This document shows positions 1 through 7,606 of a DNA stretch of 64,000 bases, in pieces. The stretch's first letter is position 1, and the number at the start of each line of letters is the position of its first letter. The translations under genes and the position numbers were made by a program. This DNA comes from an uncultured Sphingomonas sp. GTDB lineage: Bacteria > Pseudomonadota > Alphaproteobacteria > Sphingomonadales > Sphingomonadaceae. The stretch spans positions 1-64,000 of the forward strand of contig NZ_CAKZHV010000031.1 of assembly GCF_936927845.1 (NCBI RefSeq), read 5' to 3'. The notes below the pieces were generated by a model. It was given only the letters and a program-made list of their open reading frames with translations, did not search any database and was not told the origin of the DNA.

Positions 1-2
1 TT

Positions 3-482
3 TCGACGCCGATCACTCCGCTACCGGGGTCCCTTTTCCACGCCGATCCACATTTGTTCGGCAGCCTGTTCGCTAACGGCGGCGCGTTCGGCACCGCTCA
101 GCAGTACGCAAAGGGTGGAGCGTTCGATACGGCGCAACGGTTCGCCAACGGCGGTGCCTTCACCAACTCAATCGTTTCCTCGCCTACCCTGTTCAAGTTC
201 GCAAACGGCTCGAAAATGGGGATGATGGGTGAGGCCGGCGCGGAAGCGATTATGCCGCTCAAGCGCGGTCCGAACGGTTCGCTGGGTGTCGAGGCGCACG
301 GTAAATCGAAGCCATCGATCCGCATGGGCGATGTTCATATCACGAACAGCCTTGCGGGCGCGATCGGCCCCGATGGTCTGGCGCAAGCGCTACAGCAGAG
401 CAGCGCGGCAGCGGTTCAGCAGATCAGACGTGACCTGCAAACCATGCTGCAACAGCTCGATATGGATGGGACATTGCAATAA
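3..482 (+). CDS. Phage tail tape-measure protein, C-terminal part (5' end outside window)
   Basis: The reading frame is open from the first bases of the window, so this is the C-terminal ~159 residues of a longer protein. It carries three copies of a short repeat of the form (F/Y)A(N/K)GGAF, then a motif MGEAGAEAIMPL followed by a glycine-containing turn. That motif is characteristic of the C-terminal region of lambda-type tail length tape-measure proteins, which set tail length and are ejected during DNA entry. The first in-window start is only a TTG at 54, and the frame continues upstream of it. The small minus-strand genes that follow are not tail genes, so this is the last recognisable structural gene of a prophage or remnant. 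Confidence 0.8.
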   Translation, partial: STPITPLPGSLFHADPHLFGSLFANGGAFGTAQQYAKGGAFDTAQRFANGGAFTNSIVSSPTLFKFANGSKMGMMGEAGAEAIMPLKRGPNGSLGVEAHGKSKPSIRMGDVHITNSLAGAIGPDGLAQALQQSSAAAVQQIRRDLQTMLQQLDMDGTLQ

Positions 483-584
483 CGAGATAGCGTGGCAGCG
501 TCGGGAAATGCTGCTGCGCTAGAGGCCGGGAGGTTATCCCTCGTTCCCTCCCGGCCTCACACCATGCGTGACGATATCGGTACG

Positions 585-860
585 CTACTCGCCTTCTTCC
601 CGCCTAATCACTTCCGGCGCTGCCTTCACCGCTGCGAAGATGTTGTCGAGCGTCCGTTGCATCTCGATCACATACCCATTCCCATCGCGCTCAAGTTGCG
701 TGAGCGGGTGAGACATGACGGTATGCATCTCGCTCACGGCCGCGTCGTTCAAGATCCCTGCTCCGCGCAGGGTGGCGGCTAAAGTGGCGATACCGTTCAT
801 CGCGCTCACGTGGAACGCCAGCAGAGTATCCCAACCGTTCTGTGGTTCTGTACTCGCCAT
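585..860 (-). CDS. Hypothetical protein, phage region
   Basis: A 91-residue protein of unknown function. The start at 860 is chosen over the longer frame to 962 because a strong purine-rich ribosome site (AAAGGGGGGG) sits just upstream of this ATG. The protein looks helical, has no membrane segment and has an acidic C-terminus. It lies four bases after the stop of the 58-residue gene at 865-1041, so the two are probably cotranscribed. I recognise no family. Confidence 0.55.
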   Translation of the reverse strand: MASTEPQNGWDTLLAFHVSAMNGIATLAATLRGAGILNDAAVSEMHTVMSHPLTQLERDGNGYVIEMQRTLDNIFAAVKAAPEVIRREEGE

Positions 861-864
861 CGCG

Positions 865-1041
865 TCACCCCCCCTTTGTGTGCGCCCAAATGCGCCATTG
901 TCCGGCAGCGGTGCCCGGTGAGCGGCCGGTGGTCTGCTTGTACTCACCCATGTACTCACCACTCGCGACCCAAACGCTAGATGAGCGCTGCTCGACGCTA
1001 ATCTCTAAACGTTGACCCCACACCGTCACAGATTTAATCAT
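865..1041 (-). CDS. Small hypothetical protein (58 aa), phage region
   Basis: A short frame starting at ATG 1041 behind a GGAG ribosome site and ending in TGA four bases before the next gene (start 860). The product is 58 residues, rich in Ser, Thr and Trp and beta-strand-like; part of it reads SSSVWVASGEYMGEYKQTTG. It has no recognisable domain. The good ribosome site and tight packing with its neighbour support a real gene. Similar small proteins are common among phage accessory genes, but I cannot assign a role. Confidence 0.5.
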   Translation of the reverse strand: MIKSVTVWGQRLEISVEQRSSSVWVASGEYMGEYKQTTGRSPGTAAGQWRIWAHTKGG

Positions 1042-1063
1042 AGAGGCTCCAGGATCACTACAC

Positions 1064-1270
1064 TTAGGCGTTATTATCCTCGGAATCTTGCGCGAGTTCG
1101 AGGGTGAGAGAATGGCAAGTTAGCCTCTTAACCTCATCTCCGGCGAACCACACGGTCATCGCCTGAAAACCGCCGCCCGCATTATACGGCTGACATGCCT
1201 CGACCGTCATCAACGGTCCGCCAGACTTGAGCATTACCAAGTCACCTACTGAGAACGGTCCACCTGCCAC
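1064..1270 (-). CDS. Small YodC-like protein (DUF2158 type)
   Basis: A 68-residue protein starting at GTG 1270 behind a clear GGAGG site. It has the FSVGDLVMLKSGGPLMTV start and a later W-F pair typical of the small DUF2158 (YodC-like) family, in which a short beta-barrel carries a 'GD.V.LKSGGP.MTV' signature. The function of the family is unknown. Members are common on mobile elements and near phage genes, which fits the location. Confidence 0.7.
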   Translation of the reverse strand: MAGGPFSVGDLVMLKSGGPLMTVEACQPYNAGGGFQAMTVWFAGDEVKRLTCHSLTLELAQDSEDNNA

Positions 1271-1302
1271 TTCAAAACCTCCAATGATCTATTAAGATTC
1301 AG

Positions 1303-1575
1303 TCAGCCCCATTTGCGGGCCGGTTCATTGAGCCAGTCGCCACAACCAAATCGGCGCGCAGCCCAAGAACGCGCAAGCTTTACGATGAATATCTTATCGT
1401 TTGCGTCGATCAGCTTGCCTAGCTCGTCACGAACCGTGGCAGGCAGCTTATCCGTTTCGATAAGGTACACCGACTCAAGGTCTTTGCAGCGGTTGTACTG
1501 TTTAAAATAGTCCCAGACCGGCTGATAGTTCCGACCCGGCGCCTTCAGATCGTAAGTGACGAGTAATATGGACAC
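1303..1575 (-). CDS. Cas2/SinR-like small protein, stand-alone
   Basis: A 90-residue protein starting at GTG 1575 behind a strong GGGAGGGAG site. The N-terminus MSILLVTYDLKAPGRNY and the later LESVYLIETD strand match the ferredoxin-like fold of the SinR/Cas2-like family (beta strand ending in YDL, then helix and second strand). No cas1, CRISPR array or other cas gene lies in the window, so it is not evidence of adaptive immunity. Stand-alone relatives occur on phages and plasmids and have no settled function. The fold is inferred from motifs only. Confidence 0.6.
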   Translation of the reverse strand: MSILLVTYDLKAPGRNYQPVWDYFKQYNRCKDLESVYLIETDKLPATVRDELGKLIDANDKIFIVKLARSWAARRFGCGDWLNEPARKWG

Positions 1576-1679
1576 GACTCCCTCCCCCTCGAATGATTGA
1601 GGCAGGGTTGCAGATCGTCGCGATGAATCAACTGCAATTATTTATGAGCGCTGCCCTCCGAAGGCAGCGCCTAATCTAG

Positions 1680-1862
1680 TCACCCGAACTTCTCTCGAAG
1701 GATGAGCCTAATAGCCTCAGGTCGAGATGGTGGGCTTGCCTGCTTAGCAATCCACGCTTCAAGCGATGCCAAGTCGTCGGGAGGGAGCTTTACCAGGACT
1801 CCCACCGAGCCAACTGGTGGGCGTCCCCGCTTCTTTCCGATATCCGCTATTGCATCCGTCAT
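1680..1862 (-). CDS. Small ribbon-helix-helix-type DNA-binding protein
   Basis: A 60-residue protein starting at ATG 1862. It has a basic KKRGRPPVG stretch (AT-hook-like) followed by a VGVLVKLPPDDLASLEAWI strand-helix and a RPEAIRLILREKF helix, the usual pattern of a ribbon-helix-helix repressor of the Arc/CopG kind. It stands alone, with no toxin gene next to it. Probable role: a small transcription regulator of the phage element. Family assignment is by pattern only. Confidence 0.6.
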   Translation of the reverse strand: MTDAIADIGKKRGRPPVGSVGVLVKLPPDDLASLEAWIAKQASPPSRPEAIRLILREKFG

Positions 1863-1949
1863 TCTTTACCGATATCTGATAGTGCGAGCCGGGGCAAGGC
1901 GTAGGACCCTCGCACCGGCTCTAACCGAAACGATCAATGGAGGATCGTC

Positions 1950-2102
1950 ATGGCTTCAAATGTCATACCGTTCGTGCGGCCTTCTGCCAACGGACAGCCT
2001 GCCTACGCGCCCGGCGTCGCGCCGTTCAATCCTAGCAATGCCGCACATGTCAGCGCGTGGAACGCTCTCTACAGCTTCGGACAGGTGGAGGCGCGCAAGT
2101 GA
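1950..2102 (+). CDS. Small hypothetical protein (50 aa), first gene of a three-gene phage-region operon
   Basis: Starts at ATG 1950 with an AATGGAGGATC ribosome site and ends in TGA at 2100-2102. The product is 50 residues, Pro/Ala/Asn rich, with no membrane segment and no known motif. Its stop overlaps the GTG start (2099) of the next gene, indicating translational coupling. The three genes 1950-2885 therefore look like one transcript. Function unknown. Confidence 0.5.
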   Translation: MASNVIPFVRPSANGQPAYAPGVAPFNPSNAAHVSAWNALYSFGQVEARK

Positions 2103-2470
2103 CCGACCTCAACCGTCGCGCGCTGTTCGGCGGCGCTGGTGTCATCGCTGCTCTAGCGGCTGCGCCCTCCCTCGCATCGCTCTCTCCGATCACGGCATTT
2201 GACCGTCGGCTGGCCGAGTGGAAGACAACCTTCGGACGCTACCTTGCCATCTGCGATCAAGCTGACCCCGACGAAGATAAGGTCGCGGACTATGGGAATG
2301 CGGCGAGCGCGGCATACCATGCTCTGCTCTCAGAACCGGCGCATGACGCACTCGGCGTGACTGAGAAGCTCCATGCCCTCGCTCAATGGACCGAGGGCTG
2401 TGTGATCGAGGAAAACGAGGTGATGGCGATCGCTGCCGACGCTGCCGCCGTGTTGAAGGGAGCGCACTGA
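2099..2470 (+). CDS. Hypothetical exported protein with Tat-like leader
   Basis: The start is taken as GTG 2099 because it overlaps the upstream stop, has GGTGGAGG nearby, and places an NRRALFGGAG twin-arginine-like leader at the very N-terminus; the frame also opens earlier at 2057. The product is 123 residues. After the hydrophobic leader (residues ~5-28) comes a helical domain with a short LHALAQWTEG segment. It resembles the next gene in length and architecture, so the two may be old paralogues. Export by the Tat system is an inference from the RR motif. Function unknown. Confidence 0.6.
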   Translation: MTDLNRRALFGGAGVIAALAAAPSLASLSPITAFDRRLAEWKTTFGRYLAICDQADPDEDKVADYGNAASAAYHALLSEPAHDALGVTEKLHALAQWTEGCVIEENEVMAIAADAAAVLKGAH

Positions 2471-2471
2471 C

Positions 2472-2885
2472 ATGGCCGCTCCCAATCGCCGCCAGCTTCT
2501 TACCGGAGCCGCTGTGTATGCCGCTGGTGCTGCTATCGTCGTTGGCGGTGCGGCCCTCACGAGTGACGCCTGTGGTGCAACGGCTGACCATCGGCTCCAC
2601 GCACTCATTGCGGAAAGCCGCGCGAAAGACCGAGTAGTTTCAGCTCACATCGCGACGCTGGACGGCTTGGAGGGCGAGGCGCTGTCACGGGAGATCAGGC
2701 GCAACAACGACCTCAACGACGTGTGGGTCAACGCGATGGATGAGGTGGCGCACCACCCAGTTACCACCGCGGCCGATCTAAAGACGAAGCTCGCCTTCAT
2801 GCTCGAACATCACATGGGTGACGGGATCGACTGGTTGCAGACGATCGCTCAGGACGTGAGCCGCATCGCCGCGCAAGGTGTCTAA
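2472..2885 (+). CDS. Hypothetical exported protein with Tat-like leader
   Basis: A 137-residue protein starting one base after the previous stop. The N-terminus NRRQLLTGAAV followed by a long Ala/Gly/Val stretch looks like a twin-arginine leader. The mature part is helical and contains an EHHMGDGIDWL segment in the same relative position as the corresponding segment of the gene at 2099. It is the last gene before the tRNA-Gln gene, so it marks the right edge of the putative mobile element. Function unknown. Confidence 0.6.
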   Translation: MAAPNRRQLLTGAAVYAAGAAIVVGGAALTSDACGATADHRLHALIAESRAKDRVVSAHIATLDGLEGEALSREIRRNNDLNDVWVNAMDEVAHHPVTTAADLKTKLAFMLEHHMGDGIDWLQTIAQDVSRIAAQGV

Positions 2886-2950
2886 ATGTGGGGACAAACC
2901 ATGCTGACCGAGGCAAAAGCCAATCGAGTCAACGCGTTATCAGTGGTAAA

Positions 2951-3024
2951 TGGATGCCCGACAAGGACTCGAACCTTGATTGACGGAGTCAGAGTCCGCT
3001 CTCTTACCATTAGAGGATCGGGCA
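2951..3024 (-). tRNA. tRNA-Gln (anticodon CTG)
   Basis: Read on the minus strand, a 7-bp acceptor stem (TGCCCGA with TCGGGCA) closes the cloverleaf. The anticodon stem GCGGA/TCCGT encloses loop CTCTGAC, giving anticodon CTG, which reads CAG (Gln). The T-arm carries GGTTCGAGTCC. Discriminator T and a genomically encoded CCA complete the 3' end at 2951. The 3' end faces the phage genes at 1-2885, the usual orientation for an element integrated into a tRNA gene. A good sigma-70 promoter lies just upstream. Confidence 0.93.
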
Positions 3025-3035
3025 ACGAGGCCGCG

Positions 3036-3064
3036 CATTTAGGGTGATTGGGCGTGGGTGTCAA
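3036..3064 (-). promoter_or_regulatory. Sigma-70-type promoter of tRNA-Gln
   Basis: On the minus strand a consensus -35 TTGACA (3059-3064) is followed after exactly 17 bases by a -10 TAAATG (3036-3041). The predicted start is about five bases before the tRNA 5' end at 3024. Confidence 0.7.
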
Positions 3065-3167
3065 CGCCTTTGAAGCGGTGCGGCGCTTGCCGCAGGGAGC
3101 GGGCGCTGCTAGCTTGGTGTTCAAGCACCGGCGGGTCGATCCAAGCGGCCCGTGACGGAAGAAAAAA

Positions 3168-4235
3168 GTGAGACTGACGGCAATGGTGGAACATCCCGCC
3201 GAATTGCCGCGCCGGCGGGCCCTTGATCCCGCCCGTTCGGCAAGGCAGCAATCGCCGGATTTGCGCGGCGGACCCGCGCGCGGCGGGTATGCGCGGCATT
3301 ATGCCGCCCTTGATCTGGGTACCAACAATTGTCGGTTGCTGATCGCGCGCCCGCAGGGCGAGGGATTCGCGGTGGTCGACGCCTTCTCGCGCATCGTCCG
3401 GCTGGGCGAGGGGCTCGCCTCGTCGGGGCGGTTGTCCGATCAGGCGATCGAGCGGACGATCGCGGCGTTGAAGGTCTGCAGCGACAAGCTCAGGCGCCGC
3501 AACGTGACGCTCGCGCGCTCGGTCGCGACCGAGGCGTGCCGTCGTGCGGTGAACGGTCAGGATTTCATCGCGCGCGCGTATGACGAGACCGGCATCCACC
3601 TCGACATCATCTCGGCGGAAGAGGAAGCGCGCCTCGCCGTGCTCGGCTGCCACGCGCTGCTGGAGCCCGGAACCGGGCCCGCGCTGGTCTTCGACATCGG
3701 TGGCGGCTCGACCGAACTGGTGCTGATCGACACCGCGGGCACCGTGCCGACCGTCCGCGACTGGCATTCGGCGCCCTGGGGCGTCGTGTCGCTGACCGAG
3801 AGCGCGGGCGGCGGCGACAGCGCGGCCGAGCGCGCGGCGAGCTATGCGCGGATGCGCGCGCTGGTGCGTGAGAGTTTCGCGCCCTTTGCCCAGCGATTGC
3901 CCGATCCGGGCGAGCGCCCGCGGCTGCTCGGCACCAGCGGCACCGTGACGACATTGGCGAGCGTGCATCTCGAACTCGAGCGCTACGACCGCGCCAAGGT
4001 CGACGGGTTGATCGCGCCGGCGGCCGCGATGCGGCGGATCAGCCAGGACCTGGCCGGCATGTCGCTCGCCGAACGCGCGCGTTTTCCGTGCATCGGGCGC
4101 GAGCGTGCCGATCTGGTGGTCGCGGGCTGCGCGATCCTCGAAGGCATTCTCGACCTCTGGCCGGCCGAGCGGCTCGGCATTGCCGATCGCGGCATCCGCG
4201 AGGGCATCCTGCGCCGATTGATGGAAGCACGCTGA
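3168..4235 (+). CDS. ppx: Ppx/GppA family phosphatase (exopolyphosphatase)
   Basis: A 355-residue protein of the actin-fold Ppx/GppA family, which removes terminal phosphate from polyphosphate and/or hydrolyses pppGpp. Visible motifs are phosphate loop 1 (ALDLGTNNCRLLIA, ~residues 47-60), the SAEEEARLA segment and the second loop FDIGGGSTELVLID (~residues 179-192). A basic, low-complexity stretch of about 40 residues precedes the domain. The start may be GTG 3168 or ATG 3183. At ~355 residues it has only the catalytic half and lacks the C-terminal extension of the longer E. coli enzymes. It ends five bases before rlmE, with which it is probably cotranscribed. Confidence 0.88.
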   Translation: MRLTAMVEHPAELPRRRALDPARSARQQSPDLRGGPARGGYARHYAALDLGTNNCRLLIARPQGEGFAVVDAFSRIVRLGEGLASSGRLSDQAIERTIAALKVCSDKLRRRNVTLARSVATEACRRAVNGQDFIARAYDETGIHLDIISAEEEARLAVLGCHALLEPGTGPALVFDIGGGSTELVLIDTAGTVPTVRDWHSAPWGVVSLTESAGGGDSAAERAASYARMRALVRESFAPFAQRLPDPGERPRLLGTSGTVTTLASVHLELERYDRAKVDGLIAPAAAMRRISQDLAGMSLAERARFPCIGRERADLVVAGCAILEGILDLWPAERLGIADRGIREGILRRLMEAR

Positions 4236-4239
4236 GCAT

Positions 4240-4944
4240 ATGTCGAGAGGTGGATCAGGCGGCCGCACCCGCGTCCGCACCGCGCGCGGGCGCAGCGCGC
4301 AGTCGACGCGCTGGCTGGAGCGCCAGCTGAACGACCCTTATGTCCGCAAGGCAAAGGCGGAGGGTTATCGCAGCCGCGCGGCGTACAAGCTGCTCGAACT
4401 CGACGAGCGGTTCGGTTTCCTGCGCGGGCAGAAGCGCATCCTCGACCTCGGCATCGCACCGGGCGGCTGGAGCCAGGTGGTGAAGCGCCGCACGCCGGCT
4501 GCGACCGTGGTCGGCATCGACCTGCTGCCGGTCGATCCGATCGACGGCGTCACCATCCTGCAGATGGACTTCATGGACGATGCCGCCCCCGACCGATTGA
4601 CCGAGGCGCTGGGTGGGCCTGCCGATCTCGTCCTGTCCGACATGGCGGCGAATACGGTGGGGCATCAGCAGACCGACCACCTGCGCACGATGGCGCTGGT
4701 CGAGGCCGGGCTTGCCTTCGCGATCGACGTGCTGCGTCCGGGCGGTGCCTTTGTCGCCAAGGTGTTCGCGGGCGGTGCCGACGCCGACCTGGTTGCCGCG
4801 ATGAAGCGCAACTTCACCACGGTGAAGCATGCCAAGCCGCCCGCCAGCCGGAAAGATTCGTCCGAATGGTACGTGATCGCGCAAGGCTTCAAGGGCCGCG
4901 CGCGTATGGCGGCGGATGAGGAATCGGACGACAACGAGATCTGA
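4240..4944 (+). CDS. rlmE: 23S rRNA (uridine-2'-O)-methyltransferase RlmE
   Basis: A 234-residue FtsJ/RrmJ-type methyltransferase that 2'-O-methylates the A-loop uridine (E. coli U2552) of 23S rRNA in the large subunit. Seen in the sequence: YRSRAAYKLLELDE with the catalytic Lys of the K-D-K-E set, the SAM-binding ILDLGIAPGGWSQV, the LSDMAAN motif with the catalytic Asp, and FVAKVFAGG with the second Lys. The N-terminus carries a basic Gly/Arg tail. It lies directly downstream of ppx, an arrangement I recall as common in alphaproteobacteria. Confidence 0.93.
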   Translation: MSRGGSGGRTRVRTARGRSAQSTRWLERQLNDPYVRKAKAEGYRSRAAYKLLELDERFGFLRGQKRILDLGIAPGGWSQVVKRRTPAATVVGIDLLPVDPIDGVTILQMDFMDDAAPDRLTEALGGPADLVLSDMAANTVGHQQTDHLRTMALVEAGLAFAIDVLRPGGAFVAKVFAGGADADLVAAMKRNFTTVKHAKPPASRKDSSEWYVIAQGFKGRARMAADEESDDNEI

Positions 4945-5091
4945 CCATCGTGGATGCGTCGTTTGGCGCGCCTCGTTTGTTGTCAGGCCCGCGCACGGCG
5001 TCGATGCTGCGCGCCACGGAGCAGTCGACCGCCCGCGCGCCCGGATGATGGGGATGCGCGCGAGGTGTGGCGGAGAAAGGGGTCGGACGAG

Positions 5092-7158
5092 GTGACGCAG
5101 CACGCCCAGCGCGACGAAGCATTCCCCGACGACGCACCCGACCCCGCGAGTGCGGAGGCGAGCGCGGCGGCGCGGCTGGGGATCAGCCCGGCGCACTTCA
5201 CCACCGCCAGCGACAAGGCGGGGCTCGAGGCATTGTGCCGCTTCGCCGAGGAAGCCTATCTCGACAACCGCCTGCCGCCCTTGTTCAAGGAATGCGTGTT
5301 CGTGCGGTTGTCGCAGGCAGCGGGCGTGCGTTACTGCCTGGTGCGCCATGTCAGCCGCCTGGTCGGTCACGGCTATCCCGCCGGCGATCGCGCGGTTGCG
5401 CCGTTGCGTGAAGCGGCCGTCGTCACGCTGCTGCGGCGTCCGTTCGTCACGGCGGAGGCGGTGGATGCGTTAGCCGAGGCACTGCGAGATGGGGACGGGC
5501 TCGACACGCTGCCGCCCGCCGGATCGCCGCTGGAGGGTGACCTGCTCGATGCGGTCACCGGCATCTTTCTTCATCCGGCAAAGACCGTGCTGCTCGCCGA
5601 AGCGCTCACCGCCGCGGTCGGCGCGGAGCGTTACGCGCAGATGGTCGCGCTGGTGTCGTACATCCGCGCCGAGCATTTCTGGGCGCAGGCGCATCCCGAG
5701 CTGTCGTTCGCGCGTGACCTGAATGCGATCGAGCGCGATTTTCCGACGCTCGGCACGCTGCTCCACCAACCGCTCGCGGGCGAGCAGGCCGCAAACGATG
5801 GCGCGGCGCCGCGCGCGCGCGGCGATGGCGAGGTGCAGCGCGTGCTCGACTATGACGCGTTCGGCATCCTGGTGCTGGCGCGCGACGGCACGCTGATCGA
5901 GGCGAACGATCGCCTGCTCGGCAAGCTCGGTCGCGGGCGCGCGCACCTGGAGGCGGGTGCGCTCAGCTGGATCGGGCTAGTGCCGCCCGAGCATGCGGCG
6001 CAAGCGCGGCAGCAGTTGACGATCTTCGCCGCGACCGGGCGCGTCGGGCCGTTCGAGACGCAACTGCTCCACCGCGACGGGTCGACCAAATGGGTGCTGA
6101 TGGCGGGTCGCGAACTGGGCGACGGCACGCTGGTCGCCTTCGCGATCGACATCGACGCGGGCAAGCGTGCGCAGGCGGCCTTGCGCGAGAGCGAGGCGCG
6201 TCAGCGTGCGTTGGTGGAGGGGATACCCCAGCTCGTCTGGCGCGCGATCGACGGCGGCGAATGGACCTGGGCGAGTCCGCAGTGGACCGCGTTCACCGGC
6301 CTGTCCGCGCCGGCAAGCCTGGGGTTCGGCTGGGAAGCCGCGGTGCACCCGAGCGACCGCGCGGCGGCGCGCGCCTTCTGGCGCTCGGCCGAGCAGACCG
6401 GGCAGCTCGAGATGGAGAGCCGCATCCTTCACGCGGAAACGGGCGAGTATCGCTGGTTCGCCACCCGCGCGACTCCGGTTCGCGACGAAGGCGGTGAGAT
6501 CGTCGAATGGCTCGGCACCTCAACCGACGTCCACGATCTGCGCATGATCCAGGAACGCTATGTCCGCATCGCCGCCGAACTGCAGCACCGCGCGCGCAAC
6601 ATCCTGCTGGTGATCCGCTCGGTCTTCGTGCGCACGGCCGAGGCGACGTACGACCGCGCCGACATGATCGATCATTTCCGCGGCCGATTGGACGCGCTCG
6701 CGCGCACGCAGGTCAGCGTGACGCGCCATCCCGACGGTACCGCCGATCTGGAGAGCCTGATCAGGGACGAGCTGATCAGCGTCGGGGCAACCGACGAAGC
6801 GCAGGTGACCCTCTCGGGTCCCGACGTCGCCTTGTCATTGTCGCACGCCGAGGCGATCGGGCTCGCGCTGCACGAGCTGACCACCAATGCGTTGAAGTTC
6901 GGCGCGCTGCGCGGTGCGGGTCGGATTGAAATCCGCTGGCAGGTTGACGCGGATCATAACGGGCAGCGCGTCCTTGATCTTACATGGAGCGAGAGCGGCG
7001 TTCCGGCCGTCTCGGCAACGCCCAGCCACCGCGGCTTCGGGCGCGAATGGATCGAGGAAGCTTTGCCTTACCGGCACGGTGCCACGACGAGCTTCGTGGT
7101 TCAGGGCGGCGGCGTGCGATGCTCGATCCGGTTGCCGCTCACCACCGGCGACGGTTGA
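5092..7158 (+). CDS. HWE-family sensor histidine kinase with AhpD-like head and two PAS domains
   Basis: I place the start at GTG 5092 (688 residues); the frame opens at 4954 but the extra N-terminus is Arg/Cys-rich and unlike protein. Residues ~15-210 resemble the alkylhydroperoxidase/carboxymuconolactone-decarboxylase fold (SQAAGVRYCLVRHV, with a Cys-x3-His pattern). Two PAS domains follow (~250-360 and ~370-490). The kinase core holds phosphoacceptor His in ELQHRARN (~497), the N-box ELTTNALKFGAL (~596) and a W-x-E (TWSES), which define the HWE family. There is no membrane segment, so it should be cytoplasmic. It heads an operon with a receiver protein and a Crp-type regulator. The signal sensed is unknown. 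Confidence 0.85.
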   Translation: MTQHAQRDEAFPDDAPDPASAEASAAARLGISPAHFTTASDKAGLEALCRFAEEAYLDNRLPPLFKECVFVRLSQAAGVRYCLVRHVSRLVGHGYPAGDRAVAPLREAAVVTLLRRPFVTAEAVDALAEALRDGDGLDTLPPAGSPLEGDLLDAVTGIFLHPAKTVLLAEALTAAVGAERYAQMVALVSYIRAEHFWAQAHPELSFARDLNAIERDFPTLGTLLHQPLAGEQAANDGAAPRARGDGEVQRVLDYDAFGILVLARDGTLIEANDRLLGKLGRGRAHLEAGALSWIGLVPPEHAAQARQQLTIFAATGRVGPFETQLLHRDGSTKWVLMAGRELGDGTLVAFAIDIDAGKRAQAALRESEARQRALVEGIPQLVWRAIDGGEWTWASPQWTAFTGLSAPASLGFGWEAAVHPSDRAAARAFWRSAEQTGQLEMESRILHAETGEYRWFATRATPVRDEGGEIVEWLGTSTDVHDLRMIQERYVRIAAELQHRARNILLVIRSVFVRTAEATYDRADMIDHFRGRLDALARTQVSVTRHPDGTADLESLIRDELISVGATDEAQVTLSGPDVALSLSHAEAIGLALHELTTNALKFGALRGAGRIEIRWQVDADHNGQRVLDLTWSESGVPAVSATPSHRGFGREWIEEALPYRHGATTSFVVQGGGVRCSIRLPLTTGDG

Positions 7159-7213
7159 TTGATCAAGGTCGCCGCCCGTGGTGGTGACCAAAGCAGGAAG
7201 TATTCGACGCGAC

Positions 7214-7606
7214 ATGGCGACGTTGGCGGGCAAGCGCATTCTGGTGGTAGAGGACGATTACCTGATCGCGTCCGATTTGCGCCGGCAATTGGTCGCCGCG
7301 TCGGCCGAGGTGATAGGCCCGGTCGCCGATGTCGAGGGCGCCCGCCGACTGATCGAGGCCGAGTTGCCCGACGCGGCGGTGCTCGATGTCGATCTGAACG
7401 GGCACTGGTCGCTGCCGCTGGCCGATCGTCTGGTCGCGGTAGGGGTTCCGCATCTATTCGTGACGGGTTACGATGCGGAAACGCTGCCCGATGCTTACCG
7501 GGCGACGCCGCGCCTGACCAAGCCGTATGCCGACGCGGCGCTGATCTCGTCCGTGTCCGCGCTGTGCGGGCAGGAAGAGCGGGCTGGGCAAGGAGACAGG
7601 GAATGA
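7214..7606 (+). CDS. Single-domain response regulator
   Basis: A 130-residue CheY-like receiver without output domain, starting at ATG 7214 (GTG 7178 is an alternative). It has the acidic pair in VVEDDYLIA, phosphoacceptor Asp58 in AVLDVDLNG, the switch region FVTGYD and the conserved Lys in LTKPY. The FVTGYD segment recalls the 'FAT GUY' receivers that work with HWE/HisKA2 kinases in sphingomonad stress signalling; that link is an inference. Its stop overlaps the ATG of the Crp-type gene (ATGA), so all three proteins probably form one pathway. Confidence 0.87.
   Translation: MATLAGKRILVVEDDYLIASDLRRQLVAASAEVIGPVADVEGARRLIEAELPDAAVLDVDLNGHWSLPLADRLVAVGVPHLFVTGYDAETLPDAYRATPRLTKPYADAALISSVSALCGQEERAGQGDRE

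Noticed and set aside
1303..1575. CRISPR-Cas system because of the Cas2-like gene
   Set aside because: No repeats, cas1 or effector genes in the window.
3039..4280. 413-residue open frame on the minus strand over ppx
   Set aside because: Arg/Ala/His-rich shadow of a clear Ppx/GppA gene; no motifs or ribosome site.
7159..7602. N-terminal extension of the Crp-type gene
   Set aside because: It would overlap the receiver gene entirely; ATG 7603 has a good ribosome site and fits the family length.
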